A stretch of 64,000 nucleotides of DNA from an uncultured Pelagibacteraceae bacterium (GTDB lineage Bacteria > Pseudomonadota > Alphaproteobacteria > Pelagibacterales > Pelagibacteraceae): the NCBI GenBank assembly GCA_902581795.1, contig CACHPL010000003.1, forward strand, positions 32,001 through 96,000, in the 5' to 3' direction. The notes under the pieces were generated by a model that saw only the letters and a program-made list of their open reading frames with translations, was not told the origin of the DNA and ran no database searches. The translations under genes and the position numbers were made by a program. Shown here in pieces: positions 17,213 through 26,530 of the stretch. How positions within the stretch are numbered: position 1 is the stretch's first letter; each line of letters begins with the position of its first letter.

Positions 17213-18691
17213 TTAGTAATTAAATTTTTTTAATATTTTATAAATGTTTTGAAGAGGATCTTTCCAATTTTTAGTTTTTTTTTGTCTATACAAGGTAGTG
17301 TTTTTATACCAAATAGTTTTTTTATCTCTTCTAAACCACCTCCAATCACAAATGAAAGGGAGAACTATCCAGGTTTTTTTTTCTAAAGTAGCAGATAAAT
17401 GCGCGATGGAGGTATCTGCAGTAATTACCAAATCTAAATTTTTAATTATTCCTATGGTATCTTCAAATGGTTTTCCTTTTTTATCTAGTTGTTCAAAATA
17501 ACTTACATTTGAATTTTTGTTTATTAAATTCAATTTTTTTTTATCAAAATCTTTTTCAATGATAAAAAAATTAATTTTTTTTATATCTGTTAAAACTTTA
17601 AATTCTTCAATTGGAATAAATCTATCTAACGATCCAGTTGCACCAGGTCTTAAAGTGGAATTAGCATTAATTCCAATTTTAAGTCCTGTAAAGGATTTAA
17701 AATAATTTTTCCATTTTTCTAATTTATTCTCTTGATAATTGATAAAATTTTTATTTTCTAGAAACGATCTATTTTTTTTATAAAAAACCCCAGGAAGACT
17801 CATCAAGTGCTGATGAAAATCATGTTTTGGGATTTCACTTTCTTCAGAAATAGTATTGATCCCATGAGAATTAAAAAAATGATGTAAATTATATTTTAGT
17901 CTTAAAATTACCTTTGCACCAAGTTTATCATTTAGCTCAAATAGATATCTAGAGAATTGTATTAGATCTCCAATTCCTTGTTCGGTAAAAATTAAAATAG
18001 TTTTACCTTTTATATCTAAATTTGGATTATTCCAAATCGGAGTTTTTAAATCTTTTAGTTTTCTGTAACTTTTATAGTCAGTAAAAATCTTACTACTTTT
18101 TCTCCACTCATATGCCTCAAATCCCTTGTCAAATTTTTTTTGTGAAAGAAGAGTCGTTGAATAATTTACGTATCCTTCAATAAACTTTGGATTTTTTTTA
18201 ATCGATTTTTTAAAAAATGTTTCTGCCTTTTCTAAATTTCCCAAATATTTATAACAAAAACCTATATTATTATATGCTAAATAATTGGAGGGATTAATTT
18301 TTATTGTTTTTTCAAAATATTTAATTGATTTATTAAATTCTTTTTTTTCGGAATATATGTTGCCAATATTATACATTGAAAGATTATTTTTTGGCTGAAT
18401 TTCAAAAGACTTTTCATAAAATTTAATAGCTTTATCAAAAAATTTTTGAATATGAAAAAACTTACCATAATTATATAAAAGTAAAGAATCTTTAGGATTT
18501 ATTTTCAAACATTTCTCAAAAATATTTTTTGCTAACTTGTATTCTTTTAGCTGTGATAATATTGGCCCATAGTTTTGCAATACCAAATAATTATCGGGAT
18601 CTGACTTTAAAATATGCTCGTAAATTTCTTTAGCTTTATTCCAGTTGCCATTTTTATGGTGCATAACAGCTGCTCTAAAATAATCTTTCAT
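17213..18691 (-). CDS. TPR-repeat glycosyltransferase-like protein
   Basis: Residues 1 to about 200 form at least five tetratricopeptide repeats (for example NYLVLQNYGPILSQLKEYKL and NNLSMYNIGNIYSEKKEF). From about 215 there is a glycosyltransferase fold like that of heptosyltransferases (GT9/GT41 type), with EQGIGDLIQFSRYLFEL and the nucleotide-sugar segment DLVITADTSIAHLSATL. The total of 492 residues fits bacterial TPR-GT proteins. The target is unknown. The start ATG overlaps the stop of the 52-residue gene by three bases. Confidence 0.85.
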   Translation of the reverse strand: MKDYFRAAVMHHKNGNWNKAKEIYEHILKSDPDNYLVLQNYGPILSQLKEYKLAKNIFEKCLKINPKDSLLLYNYGKFFHIQKFFDKAIKFYEKSFEIQPKNNLSMYNIGNIYSEKKEFNKSIKYFEKTIKINPSNYLAYNNIGFCYKYLGNLEKAETFFKKSIKKNPKFIEGYVNYSTTLLSQKKFDKGFEAYEWRKSSKIFTDYKSYRKLKDLKTPIWNNPNLDIKGKTILIFTEQGIGDLIQFSRYLFELNDKLGAKVILRLKYNLHHFFNSHGINTISEESEIPKHDFHQHLMSLPGVFYKKNRSFLENKNFINYQENKLEKWKNYFKSFTGLKIGINANSTLRPGATGSLDRFIPIEEFKVLTDIKKINFFIIEKDFDKKKLNLINKNSNVSYFEQLDKKGKPFEDTIGIIKNLDLVITADTSIAHLSATLEKKTWIVLPFICDWRWFRRDKKTIWYKNTTLYRQKKTKNWKDPLQNIYKILKKFNY

Positions 18692-18846
18692 TTTCTTTTA
18701 ATAATTTTAATTAATATTAAATTTAATAAAGATAATAAAACTGCAATTAAAACATCAAGAAATGGACTAGCTTCTGGATACCCATAATTCCAAACTACTA
18801 CTAAAACAAACCACACTAACCATATTATTATTTTAATTTTTTTCAT
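18688..18846 (-). CDS. 52-residue two-helix membrane protein
   Basis: Begins MKKIKIIIWLVWFVLVVVWN, then YGYPEASPFLD, a second hydrophobic helix (VLIAVLLSLLNLILIKII) and a basic end. Two membrane segments with positive ends are typical of true small inner-membrane proteins. The stop TGA overlaps the start ATG of the TPR-glycosyltransferase. Its own start lies 14 bases inside the 3' end of the TVP38 gene. This coupling between two real genes is the main support. Function is unknown. Confidence 0.65.
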   Translation of the reverse strand: MKKIKIIIWLVWFVLVVVWNYGYPEASPFLDVLIAVLLSLLNLILIKIIKRK

Positions 18847-19579
18847 TACTCATTTTATTTTTAAAAAATATATTTTTTACAATAACTCCAAGCATTATAA
18901 TTATTATAAAGCCAATAATTGGCAGATATATTTCACTTGAGCTTATAATATCAAAAAATATCAGCTCATTGTTAGCGCCAATATATTTTTCAATTCCCGC
19001 ACCAAGTGCTACGGTTATAAACATAGAGGGTCCGCTACCAACAAAAGTTGCTATAAAATAATTTTTTAGTGACATGTCAAATATTACAGGTAAAACATTT
19101 TGAATTGCATAGGGTATTCCTCCTCCACCCATAAATCTGAAGAGCAAGAAATAAAGTAGTTCATTTTTATTAAATAATTCCTTTAACTTAGAAAATTTAG
19201 GTCCTATATTTTTATTAATAAAATCTCTGAAAAAAATTTTTGCTAAAAGGTATAAAAGTGATGCTCCAACTGCAGTTGAAAACAAAGCTAAAAGAAGTCC
19301 CCACCATTTTCCAAAAACGAAACCAGCTACTAATAAAAGTGGAGAGGCAAAACCCAAAAGTAAAACCCAAATTATTGAAAAAATACAGAAACCCAAGCTC
19401 AAGAGTGCGAGATTTTCATTCTTATACTTTAAGATAATATCCGATTTTGACCTTATAAAATCATAATTCGTTAGATCTCTAAAATCTACAGCTGAAAATA
19501 AAAAAAATAGACCAATAAAAAGAAATAGTAAATAAAGTATACCCAGTGTTAATTTGAAGTTTTTTGAATTTAAATTCAT
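18833..19579 (-). CDS. TVP38/TMEM64 (VTT domain) membrane protein
   Basis: A 248-residue inner-membrane protein with six or so hydrophobic segments. The VTT (SNARE-associated/DedA-like) core is visible as LLLVAGFVFGKWWGLLLALFSTAVGASLLYLLAK, then LLFRFMGGGGIPYAIQNVLPVI and VGSGPSMFITVALGAG. Relatives act in lipid scrambling or membrane homeostasis, but the substrate cannot be told here. It is divergent from rpmH and heads a three-gene minus-strand run. Confidence 0.88.
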   Translation of the reverse strand: MNLNSKNFKLTLGILYLLFLFIGLFFLFSAVDFRDLTNYDFIRSKSDIILKYKNENLALLSLGFCIFSIIWVLLLGFASPLLLVAGFVFGKWWGLLLALFSTAVGASLLYLLAKIFFRDFINKNIGPKFSKLKELFNKNELLYFLLFRFMGGGGIPYAIQNVLPVIFDMSLKNYFIATFVGSGPSMFITVALGAGIEKYIGANNELIFFDIISSSEIYLPIIGFIIIIMLGVIVKNIFFKNKMSNEKN

Positions 19580-19655
19580 AAATAACTTTTAACTGTACTT
19601 ATACAAGCTTATTACCTATAAATATCAAAAAATTTAATTAGAACCAATAAATCTT

Positions 19656-19790
19656 ATGAAAAGAACATATCAACCAAGTAAATTAGTTAGAAAAAGAAGA
19701 CATGGTTTCAGATCAAGAATGGCTTCAAAATCAGGTAGAAAACTAATCGCTAGAAGAAGAGCAAAAGGCCGTAGAAGACTCTCAACTTAA
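19656..19790 (+). CDS. rpmH: 50S ribosomal protein L34
   Basis: A 44-residue, highly basic protein starting [20 protein letters not shown] and ending [10 protein letters not shown], which is the complete L34 sequence pattern. It is followed after 6 bases by rnpA, the near-universal order. A TATAAA at 19617-19622 may be its -10 box. Confidence 0.98.
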   Translation: MKRTYQPSKLVRKRRHGFRSRMASKSGRKLIARRRAKGRRRLST

Positions 19791-19796
19791 TAATTC

Positions 19797-20153
19797 ATGA
19801 CAAAACTAGTAAGTTTAAAAAAGAAAAAGTATTTTCTTTTATTATTAAAACAACGTCCAATAAAAAATGACTTTGTATCGATACATTTTAAAAAAAACTT
19901 TATTGAAAAATCTATAAAAAATAAAAATCAATTGTATATAAGTTTTATTATCAAAAAAAAAATTGGTAATGCACCAAAAAGGAATAGAATTAAAAGGAAA
20001 TTGAAGGCAATAGTTCAGAAACTATTAAAAATAAATGGTGCAATTAATTTAAATTATACATATATAGTTTTCGGAAAGGAAAAATCGTATAATGAAAATC
20101 ACAAACGCTTATACGAGGAACTAAGAAAAAGTTTTAAAAAAATAGGAAATTAA
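19797..20153 (+). CDS. rnpA: Ribonuclease P protein component
   Basis: RnpA is the protein subunit that helps RNase P RNA cut tRNA 5' leaders. The 118-residue basic protein has the RNR signature within [20 protein letters not shown], the most conserved part of the family. The N-terminus ([15 protein letters not shown]) replaces the usual L-K-x-x-x-F-x-x-V start with similar spacing. Position between rpmH and yidD confirms the call. Confidence 0.93.
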   Translation: MTKLVSLKKKKYFLLLLKQRPIKNDFVSIHFKKNFIEKSIKNKNQLYISFIIKKKIGNAPKRNRIKRKLKAIVQKLLKINGAINLNYTYIVFGKEKSYNENHKRLYEELRKSFKKIGN

Positions 20154-20157
20154 GTTA

Positions 20158-20415
20158 ATGAGAATTATAAAATTATTTTTAATATTTTTAATAAAAATTT
20201 ATAGATTTCTAATATCTCCAATATTAGGTCCAGGATGCAGATTTCTACCTACCTGCTCTGAATATTTTATTGAGTCTTTAGAAAGTCACGGAATTTTAAA
20301 AGGATCCCATTTGGGAATAAAAAGAATATGTAAGTGTCATCCTGTAAAATTTTTAGGGGGATCTTCAGGTTTAGATTATGTTCCTAAAAAAAATCAACCA
20401 ATGAAAAAAAATTAA
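20158..20415 (+). CDS. yidD: Membrane protein insertion efficiency factor YidD
   Basis: YidD assists YidC in inserting inner-membrane proteins. The 85-residue protein has an amphipathic N-terminal helix and the family motif [22 protein letters not shown], then KRICKCHPV and a Gly-rich end. The three Cys residues are conserved in the family. Its TAA overlaps the ATG of yidC. Confidence 0.95.
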   Translation: MRIIKLFLIFLIKIYRFLISPILGPGCRFLPTCSEYFIESLESHGILKGSHLGIKRICKCHPVKFLGGSSGLDYVPKKNQPMKKN

Positions 20416-22109
20416 TGGATTTAAGAAACGTAATATTCGCTATTGCATTATCATTTGCAGTTCTATTTGGATGGTCAACAATTTTTGAAAATCCTCAGGT
20501 TGATCAAAAAATTGTAGATCAAAAAAATGAAAATGTAGAAAAAAAAGAAAATCAAACCTATGATTCTCCAAGCGTCAATCTAGAAATAAATAAAACACTT
20601 AGCATTTCAAGAAAAGATGCTATCAACAGTATTGATAGAATAAATTTTGAAAACGATAATGTCAGAGGATCAATATCCTTGGAGGGCGCTTTAATAGATG
20701 ACATTCTTTTTAAAAAATATAAGGCAAAAATTGAGTCCGAGGAAAGAGTAACTTATTTAAATCCTGCTGAAACAAAAGACGGTTATTTTGTTGAGACAGG
20801 ATGGGCATCAAGCAGTAGTGGCAACATAGTACTTCCTAATGCTAAATCTTTATGGAAGATAAGAGGAAACAAAAAATTATCAGTAGGTAACCCAGTAATA
20901 ATAGAATGGGATAATAAAAATGGAATAATTTTTAAAAAAAAAATTGAATTAGATGATAGATTTTTATTTAGAGTAACACAAGAAGTTCAAAATAAGTCTA
21001 AAGAAAGAATAGAGTTGTATCCGTATGCTCAGATAACAAGAAATCAAGATCCAAATGTTACAGATTTTTATATACTTCACGAGGGATTTATTGGAGTTTT
21101 CGATGAAGAACTAAAAGAGGAAGGGTATAAAGATATAAAAGAAAAGAAAAAAGAATTTAACGCTGGTGAAGGCTGGCTAGGGATCACGGACAAATATTGG
21201 CTGACAGCTTTAGTTCCTGAAAAAAATCAATCTTTCAAAGGTGAGTTTGTTTATAAAAATAGCTTTAAAGCTAATTATATTCAAAATAAACCTGTGGTGA
21301 TACAGCAATCTTCTTCGGGTACGTCAGAAACTAAAATATTTATAGCCGCCAAAGAAGTTAAGGTAATTGATGGATACGCTGAGACAGAAGGTATAAATAA
21401 ATTTGACTTAACTATTGATTGGGGCTGGTTTTACTTTTTTACAAAACCTTTATTTTTTATAATGAATTATTTATTCGAATTAACAAAAAATTTTGGAATA
21501 GCCATAGTTTTAGTAACTGCTGCTGTAAGACTATTGTTCTTTCCTTTAGCTAATTATTCTTTTAGATCCATGGCTAAAATGAAAATTCTACAGCCAGAAT
21601 TACTAAGATTAAAAGAATTACACAAAGAAGACAAAACAAAACTTCAACAAGAGATGATGGCTCTTTATAAGAGGGAAAAAGTAAATCCCCTATCGGGCTG
21701 TCTACCAATTTTAATTCAAATACCATTCTTTTTTGCAATATATAAAATGCTTTTTATTTCTCTTGAAATGAGACATCAGCCTTTCTTCGGATGGATAAAA
21801 GATTTATCGGCACAAGATCCAACTTCTATATTTAATGCATTTGGATTGATACCGTGGGATCCTCCATCTTTTCTAATAATTGGAGCGTGGCCAATAATGA
21901 TGGGGGCAACAATGTATTTACAGCAAAAATTAAACCCAACGCCACCAGATCCTGTCCAAGCAAAAATATTTATGTTCTTCCCACTATTCCTTACAATTAT
22001 ATTGGCTCCCTTCCCTTCAGGGCTTGTTGTTTATTGGACAATAAACAACATATTAACAATAGCTCAGCAATGGGTAATTTACAGATCAACAACAGTCAAA
22101 ACTAAATAA
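20415..22109 (+). CDS. yidC: Membrane protein insertase YidC
   Basis: YidC inserts and folds inner-membrane proteins, alone or with SecYEG. The 564-residue protein has an N-terminal membrane anchor (residues 6-24), a large periplasmic beta domain (about 50-335), and the conserved five-helix core. In the core, the hydrophilic groove segment FPLANYSFRSMAKMKILQPE carries the key Arg, and PLSGCLPILIQIPFFFAIYKML is typical. It is complete. The next gene, argB, starts on the following base; the engB gene often found between them is absent. Confidence 0.97.
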   Translation: MDLRNVIFAIALSFAVLFGWSTIFENPQVDQKIVDQKNENVEKKENQTYDSPSVNLEINKTLSISRKDAINSIDRINFENDNVRGSISLEGALIDDILFKKYKAKIESEERVTYLNPAETKDGYFVETGWASSSSGNIVLPNAKSLWKIRGNKKLSVGNPVIIEWDNKNGIIFKKKIELDDRFLFRVTQEVQNKSKERIELYPYAQITRNQDPNVTDFYILHEGFIGVFDEELKEEGYKDIKEKKKEFNAGEGWLGITDKYWLTALVPEKNQSFKGEFVYKNSFKANYIQNKPVVIQQSSSGTSETKIFIAAKEVKVIDGYAETEGINKFDLTIDWGWFYFFTKPLFFIMNYLFELTKNFGIAIVLVTAAVRLLFFPLANYSFRSMAKMKILQPELLRLKELHKEDKTKLQQEMMALYKREKVNPLSGCLPILIQIPFFFAIYKMLFISLEMRHQPFFGWIKDLSAQDPTSIFNAFGLIPWDPPSFLIIGAWPIMMGATMYLQQKLNPTPPDPVQAKIFMFFPLFLTIILAPFPSGLVVYWTINNILTIAQQWVIYRSTTVKTK

Positions 22110-22979
22110 ATGTCAGAAGAAAATAGTTTAGGTGAAATTAAAAAATTTTGGCCTGGGGATGCACCGGATGTTACCAATGTTCCAAAATACGTAAAAAAAT
22201 ATAAAAAGGATTTAATAGTAATTAAATATGGTGGTAACGTTTTAATTGATAGAAATATTTTTAACAATTTTATTCAAGACATAAGTATATTAAATAAACT
22301 AGGTCTTTCGATTGTGGTTGTGCACGGTGGAGGGCCGAGAATAGAGAGAGAATTAAAAAAAGGAAATATTCAAAGTAAGTTTATTAATGGTCTAAGAGTA
22401 ACTGATAAAAAAGTCATAAATATTGTTGAAAAGGTTCTTATAGATTTTAACAAAGATATCGTTAGTTCATTAAACAAAAAAGGATCTAAAGCAGTTTCAG
22501 TAAATACAAAAATCAATAATGTTATAAATGTAATTCCTGATAAACCTGAGTTAGGTTTTGTGGGCGTACCACAAAAAATTAATATTGAAGTTATAAAAAA
22601 TATAATTAGTCAAAACCAAATACCAATCGTTGCTCCATTAGGTTTAGATAAAGATAAACAAACTTATAATATTAATGGAGATACTGCGGCGAGTGCGATA
22701 GCAAAAAAATTGAAATCTAGAAGACTTTTATTAATGACAAATGTTGAGGGTGTTTACGATGATAGAAAAACTTTAATTTCAGAAATAAAGCCCTACGATA
22801 TGGAAAATTTAGTTAATCTAAAAATTGTTCAGGGTGGAATGTTGCCTAAAATAAAAAATTGTATTGAGGCAGTTGAGAATGGAGTTAGAGGTGTTGTAAT
22901 TCTAGATGGTAGAAAACCTAGAGCTATATTAAAAGAAATTTTTTCAGACCAAGGTGCGGGTACTTTAATTAGAAAATGA
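22110..22979 (+). CDS. argB: Acetylglutamate kinase
   Basis: ArgB phosphorylates N-acetylglutamate, the second step of arginine synthesis. Within 289 residues are IVIKYGGNVL, VVVHGGGPRIERELKK, YNINGDTAASAIAK and LLMTNVEGVYDD, followed by VQGGMLPKIKNCIEAVENGV, all diagnostic. The N-terminal extension of about 30 residues before the kinase fold is seen in arginine-sensitive ArgB, so feedback control is likely. The stop overlaps the start of the HAD gene by four bases. Confidence 0.97.
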   Translation: MSEENSLGEIKKFWPGDAPDVTNVPKYVKKYKKDLIVIKYGGNVLIDRNIFNNFIQDISILNKLGLSIVVVHGGGPRIERELKKGNIQSKFINGLRVTDKKVINIVEKVLIDFNKDIVSSLNKKGSKAVSVNTKINNVINVIPDKPELGFVGVPQKINIEVIKNIISQNQIPIVAPLGLDKDKQTYNINGDTAASAIAKKLKSRRLLLMTNVEGVYDDRKTLISEIKPYDMENLVNLKIVQGGMLPKIKNCIEAVENGVRGVVILDGRKPRAILKEIFSDQGAGTLIRK

Positions 22980-23647
22980 AAGACCTTTTAAATATAAAGT
23001 ATTGGTTATTCGACCTAGATAATACACTTTATTCAGGTGATACCAAAGTTTTTGATCAAGTTGACAAAAGAATGTCTAAATATATTTCAAACAAACTAGA
23101 AGTAAGCATTGAGGAAGCTAAAAAAATACAGAAAAATTATTTTCACGAATATAATACGACTTTAAATGGTATGATCAAAAATCATGAGATAGATGCACAA
23201 GAATTTCTAGATTTTGTTCATGATATTAATTTAGAATTTCTTAAAAATGACAAGGGTTTAGAGCTAGAGCTAAGTAAAATAAAAGATAAAAAAATAATAT
23301 TTACTAACGGCTCTCGTGCTCATGCCGAGAATGTAACTAAAAGAATTGGAATTAATGGCCTTTTTGATGGAATTTTCGATATTGTAGATTCAGATTTTAT
23401 CCCTAAACCTGCTATCGAAACTTACAAAAAATTAATTGATAAATACAAAATTGAGCCACAATATTGTATATTTATTGAGGATATTGCTAGAAATTTGAAG
23501 CCAGCACATGAATTAGGTATGAAAACTGTTTGGATTAAAAATAATGAACCGTGGGCTGCAAAATATTCAAATGAAAATTTTATAAATTATAAAACTTCAA
23601 ATTTAACAACTTTTTTAAAGGAAATAAATGAACTTAGAAAAAATTGA
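22976..23647 (+). CDS. HAD-family pyrimidine 5'-nucleotidase-like phosphatase
   Basis: A 223-residue HAD hydrolase. Motif I is [12 protein letters not shown], with the Asp nucleophile; motif II is [10 protein letters not shown]; motif III/IV is [11 protein letters not shown] and [17 protein letters not shown]. The cap domain and the DNTLY form match the SDT1-like pyrimidine 5'-nucleotidases found beside argB and dapD in alphaproteobacteria. The exact substrate is uncertain. It overlaps argB by 4 and dapD by 20 bases. Confidence 0.9.
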   Translation: MKDLLNIKYWLFDLDNTLYSGDTKVFDQVDKRMSKYISNKLEVSIEEAKKIQKNYFHEYNTTLNGMIKNHEIDAQEFLDFVHDINLEFLKNDKGLELELSKIKDKKIIFTNGSRAHAENVTKRIGINGLFDGIFDIVDSDFIPKPAIETYKKLIDKYKIEPQYCIFIEDIARNLKPAHELGMKTVWIKNNEPWAAKYSNENFINYKTSNLTTFLKEINELRKN

Positions 23648-24452
23648 AAAAACTATAAACGAAGCTTTTGAAAATAAAGAAAAAATTGATAGTTCAGATA
23701 AAGCGCTTAATGATCTAGTGCGTGAAACTATTGACTTGTTGGATGATGGTAAAATCAGAGTTTGCGAAAAAAAAGGTGACGAATGGCAAGTTAATCAATG
23801 GATTAAAAAAGCTATACTTTTAAGTTTTCGGGTAAATAAAATGAAAGCATCTAAAGGGCCTTACTCTACTTGGTACGATAAAGTAGATGGTAAAACGCAA
23901 GGTTGGAGTGAAGAACAAGTTAAGAAAGCTGGATTTAGATATGTGCCTAATGGTGTAATAAGAAAAGGAGCTCACATTGCAAAAAATGTTGTTCTAATGC
24001 CATCCTTTATTAATGTAGGTGCCTATGTCGATGAAGGAACAATGATAGATACTTGGGCTTCAGTCGGATCATGCGCGCAGGTTGGAAAAAATTGTCATAT
24101 TTCTGGCGGCGCGGGTATCGGTGGTGTCTTAGAACCAATGCAAGCAAATCCAACTATAGTAGAGGACAACTGTTTTTTAGGTGCACGTGCTGAAATAGCA
24201 GAAGGTGTTATTGTTGAAAAAGGATCAGTGTTGTCAATGGGTGTTTATATCGGTGCATCTACAAGAATTGTAGATCGTGCTACTGGCGAGATTCATTATG
24301 GAAAAGTTCCTGCTTATTCTGTAGTTGTTCCTGGTTCAATGCCAAGTAAAAATAATCCTAATGGCCCTTCCTTATACTGTGTGGTAATTGTAAAGAAAGT
24401 AGACGAAAAAACTCGAAGTAAGACGTCTATAAATGATTTATTAAGAGACTAA
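23628..24452 (+). CDS. dapD: Tetrahydrodipicolinate N-succinyltransferase
   Basis: DapD succinylates tetrahydrodipicolinate in the lysine/diaminopimelate pathway. The 274-residue protein has the N-terminal helical domain (residues 1 to about 100, with [19 protein letters not shown]) and then the left-handed beta-helix hexapeptide repeats ([40 protein letters not shown]). The C-terminus is complete. It precedes dapE, which removes the same succinyl group later. Confidence 0.98.
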   Translation: MNLEKIEKTINEAFENKEKIDSSDKALNDLVRETIDLLDDGKIRVCEKKGDEWQVNQWIKKAILLSFRVNKMKASKGPYSTWYDKVDGKTQGWSEEQVKKAGFRYVPNGVIRKGAHIAKNVVLMPSFINVGAYVDEGTMIDTWASVGSCAQVGKNCHISGGAGIGGVLEPMQANPTIVEDNCFLGARAEIAEGVIVEKGSVLSMGVYIGASTRIVDRATGEIHYGKVPAYSVVVPGSMPSKNNPNGPSLYCVVIVKKVDEKTRSKTSINDLLRD

Positions 24453-24456
24453 AATC

Positions 24457-25596
24457 ATGCAAATTAGTGAATTAAAATTAGCTAAAGATTTGATTCGTAA
24501 ACCTAGTATCACACCCAAAGATGCCGGAGCTATAAACTTATTGGCAAAAAATTTAAGATCAATAGGTTTTAATTGTAAAATAATTAATTTTAAAAATATA
24601 AAAAACCTATATGCAAAACTTGGAAAATCTTCTCCAAATTTTTGTTTTGCGGGGCACACGGATGTGGTTCCTCCAGGTAATATAAAAAACTGGGCCACCA
24701 ATCCATTTAAACCAATTGTAAAAAATAACAAATTAATTGGTCGAGGTGCCAATGATATGAAGGCCTCTATTGCGTGTTTTGTGGCTGCTGTAAGTAGATT
24801 TAAAAATCAAAATAAAAATTTTAAAGGATCAATAAGTTTACTGATTACAGGAGATGAAGAAGGAATAGCGGTAAATGGAACAAAAAGAGTTGTTAAATAT
24901 TTAAAAAGGAAAAAGGAAAAAATTAATTTTTGTATAGTAGGCGAACCTACTAATCCTAATAAACTTGGTGAAATAATAAAAATTGGAAGAAGAGGAAGTT
25001 TGACGGGTAGACTCACTATAATAGGATCACAGGGTCACGTAGCCTACCCGCACAGAGCTAATAATCCCTCAAATGCTTTAGTTAAAATTTTAAAAAAAAT
25101 AAAAGATTTAAAACTAGATAGAGGAACAAAGAATTTTCAACCTTCTAATTTAGAGATAACAAAAATTAATATTGACAATCATGCAGATAATGTAATTCCA
25201 GGATCTGCAGATGCTGTATTTAATATACGGTTTAATGATAGACACTCAGCTATTTCTTTAAAAAAAAAACTGAATAAAATATTTAAAGCAGTTACAAAAA
25301 CTAATAGATCTAAATTCAAAGTAAATTATGAGGTTTCTGGAGAAGCATTTTTAATGAAGCCTAATAAAATGACTTCCATGATTCAAAATGTTATAAAAAA
25401 AATCACTGGTATCAAACCAAGGTTATCTACATCTGGTGGAACATCTGATGCAAGATTTATAAAGAATATTGCGCCTTGTTTAGAATTTGGTCTAGTAGGT
25501 AAAACAATGCACAAAATAGATGAAAGTGTATCTGTTTCTGATTTAAAAAAATTAACTAAAATATACGAAAATATTTTGGTAAGTTATTTTAAGTGA
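24457..25596 (+). CDS. dapE: Succinyl-diaminopimelate desuccinylase
   Basis: DapE is a zinc peptidase-family enzyme that frees diaminopimelate from its succinyl form. Among its 379 residues, the metal ligands lie in CFAGHTDVVPPG, GRGANDMKAS and TGDEEG, and near the end in a TSGGTSDARF and GLVGKTMHKIDE segment, as in the M20 family. It starts 4 bases after dapD. Its stop TGA is inside the GTG start of the next gene. Confidence 0.97.
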   Translation: MQISELKLAKDLIRKPSITPKDAGAINLLAKNLRSIGFNCKIINFKNIKNLYAKLGKSSPNFCFAGHTDVVPPGNIKNWATNPFKPIVKNNKLIGRGANDMKASIACFVAAVSRFKNQNKNFKGSISLLITGDEEGIAVNGTKRVVKYLKRKKEKINFCIVGEPTNPNKLGEIIKIGRRGSLTGRLTIIGSQGHVAYPHRANNPSNALVKILKKIKDLKLDRGTKNFQPSNLEITKINIDNHADNVIPGSADAVFNIRFNDRHSAISLKKKLNKIFKAVTKTNRSKFKVNYEVSGEAFLMKPNKMTSMIQNVIKKITGIKPRLSTSGGTSDARFIKNIAPCLEFGLVGKTMHKIDESVSVSDLKKLTKIYENILVSYFK

Positions 25597-26513
25597 AAAC
25601 AGGAATTATTACTACCGACTCTTATTTGAATCACAATACTGGTCAAGGTCATCCTGAGAGAGCTGATCGTGTTTCCATCGTAATTGAAAATTTAAAAAAA
25701 AATAAAAAATTAATTTGGAAAAAACCATTAAAGTTTGACAAGAAATATTTAAAAATTACTCATCAATCTAATTACATTGATGAAGTAGAAAAGTCTTTTC
25801 CCAAGAAGGGTTTGCATTTTTTAGACGGAGATACCATTGTATCCCCAGGTAGCAAACAAGCATCCTCAGATGCAGTTGCATCAATAATAACTGCAATTGA
25901 CAGTGTGCAAAATAAAGAATTTAAAAATGTTTTCTGTCCTGTTAGACCGCCCGGACATCATGCTGAAAAGGGTAAAGCTATGGGTTTTTGTATTTATAAT
26001 AATGTAGCAGTAGGAGCTCAATACCTTATAGAAAAATACAAACTAAATAAAATAGCTATTATAGATTTTGATGTTCATCATGGAAATGGAACTCAAGATA
26101 TTTTTTACGGAAATGAAAAAGTTTTATATATATCAACTCATCAATATCCATTTTATCCTGGAACGGGTGCAAATAGTGAAAAAGGTAAACACAATAATAT
26201 TTTAAATATTCCTTTGCCAGCTGGTACAAATTCGGAGGAGTATATGAATGCATACACACACGTTTTAAAAAAACTAAAAGAATTTAAACCTGAATTTCTA
26301 TTGTTTTCAGCAGGGTTCGATGCACATCAAGATGATCCTTTGGCTCAATTTAAATTACAATCTAAAGACTTTTACGATATTACAAAAAGAACCCTGGAGG
26401 TCACAAATAAAAGTATTAGTAATAAAGTTGTTTCAATTTTAGAGGGTGGTTATGATTTAAATGCTCTTAAGGAAAGTTCTGAATACCACTTAAATGCTTT
26501 GTTAGAAAATTAA
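25593..26513 (+). CDS. Histone deacetylase-like (arginase/deacetylase fold) amidohydrolase
   Basis: A 306-residue zinc hydrolase of the class II HDAC/acetoin-utilisation family. Motifs include RPPGHHAEKGKAMGFCIYNNVAVGA, the zinc site IIDFDVHHGNGTQDIFY, and FSAGFDAHQDDPLAQ. Bacterial members deacetylate polyamines or lysines; the substrate here is unknown. Translation begins with GTG overlapping the dapE stop (GTGA). It ends the long plus-strand run from rpmH. Confidence 0.9.
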   Translation: MKTGIITTDSYLNHNTGQGHPERADRVSIVIENLKKNKKLIWKKPLKFDKKYLKITHQSNYIDEVEKSFPKKGLHFLDGDTIVSPGSKQASSDAVASIITAIDSVQNKEFKNVFCPVRPPGHHAEKGKAMGFCIYNNVAVGAQYLIEKYKLNKIAIIDFDVHHGNGTQDIFYGNEKVLYISTHQYPFYPGTGANSEKGKHNNILNIPLPAGTNSEEYMNAYTHVLKKLKEFKPEFLLFSAGFDAHQDDPLAQFKLQSKDFYDITKRTLEVTNKSISNKVVSILEGGYDLNALKESSEYHLNALLEN

Positions 26514-26530
26514 GAATTTCAGGTTCTAAC

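Noticed and set aside
19580-19655. Replication origin near rpmH, as found in many bacteria
   Set aside because: Only a poor DnaA-box-like string (TTATACAAG) is seen, with no cluster of boxes and no dnaA or dnaN beside it.
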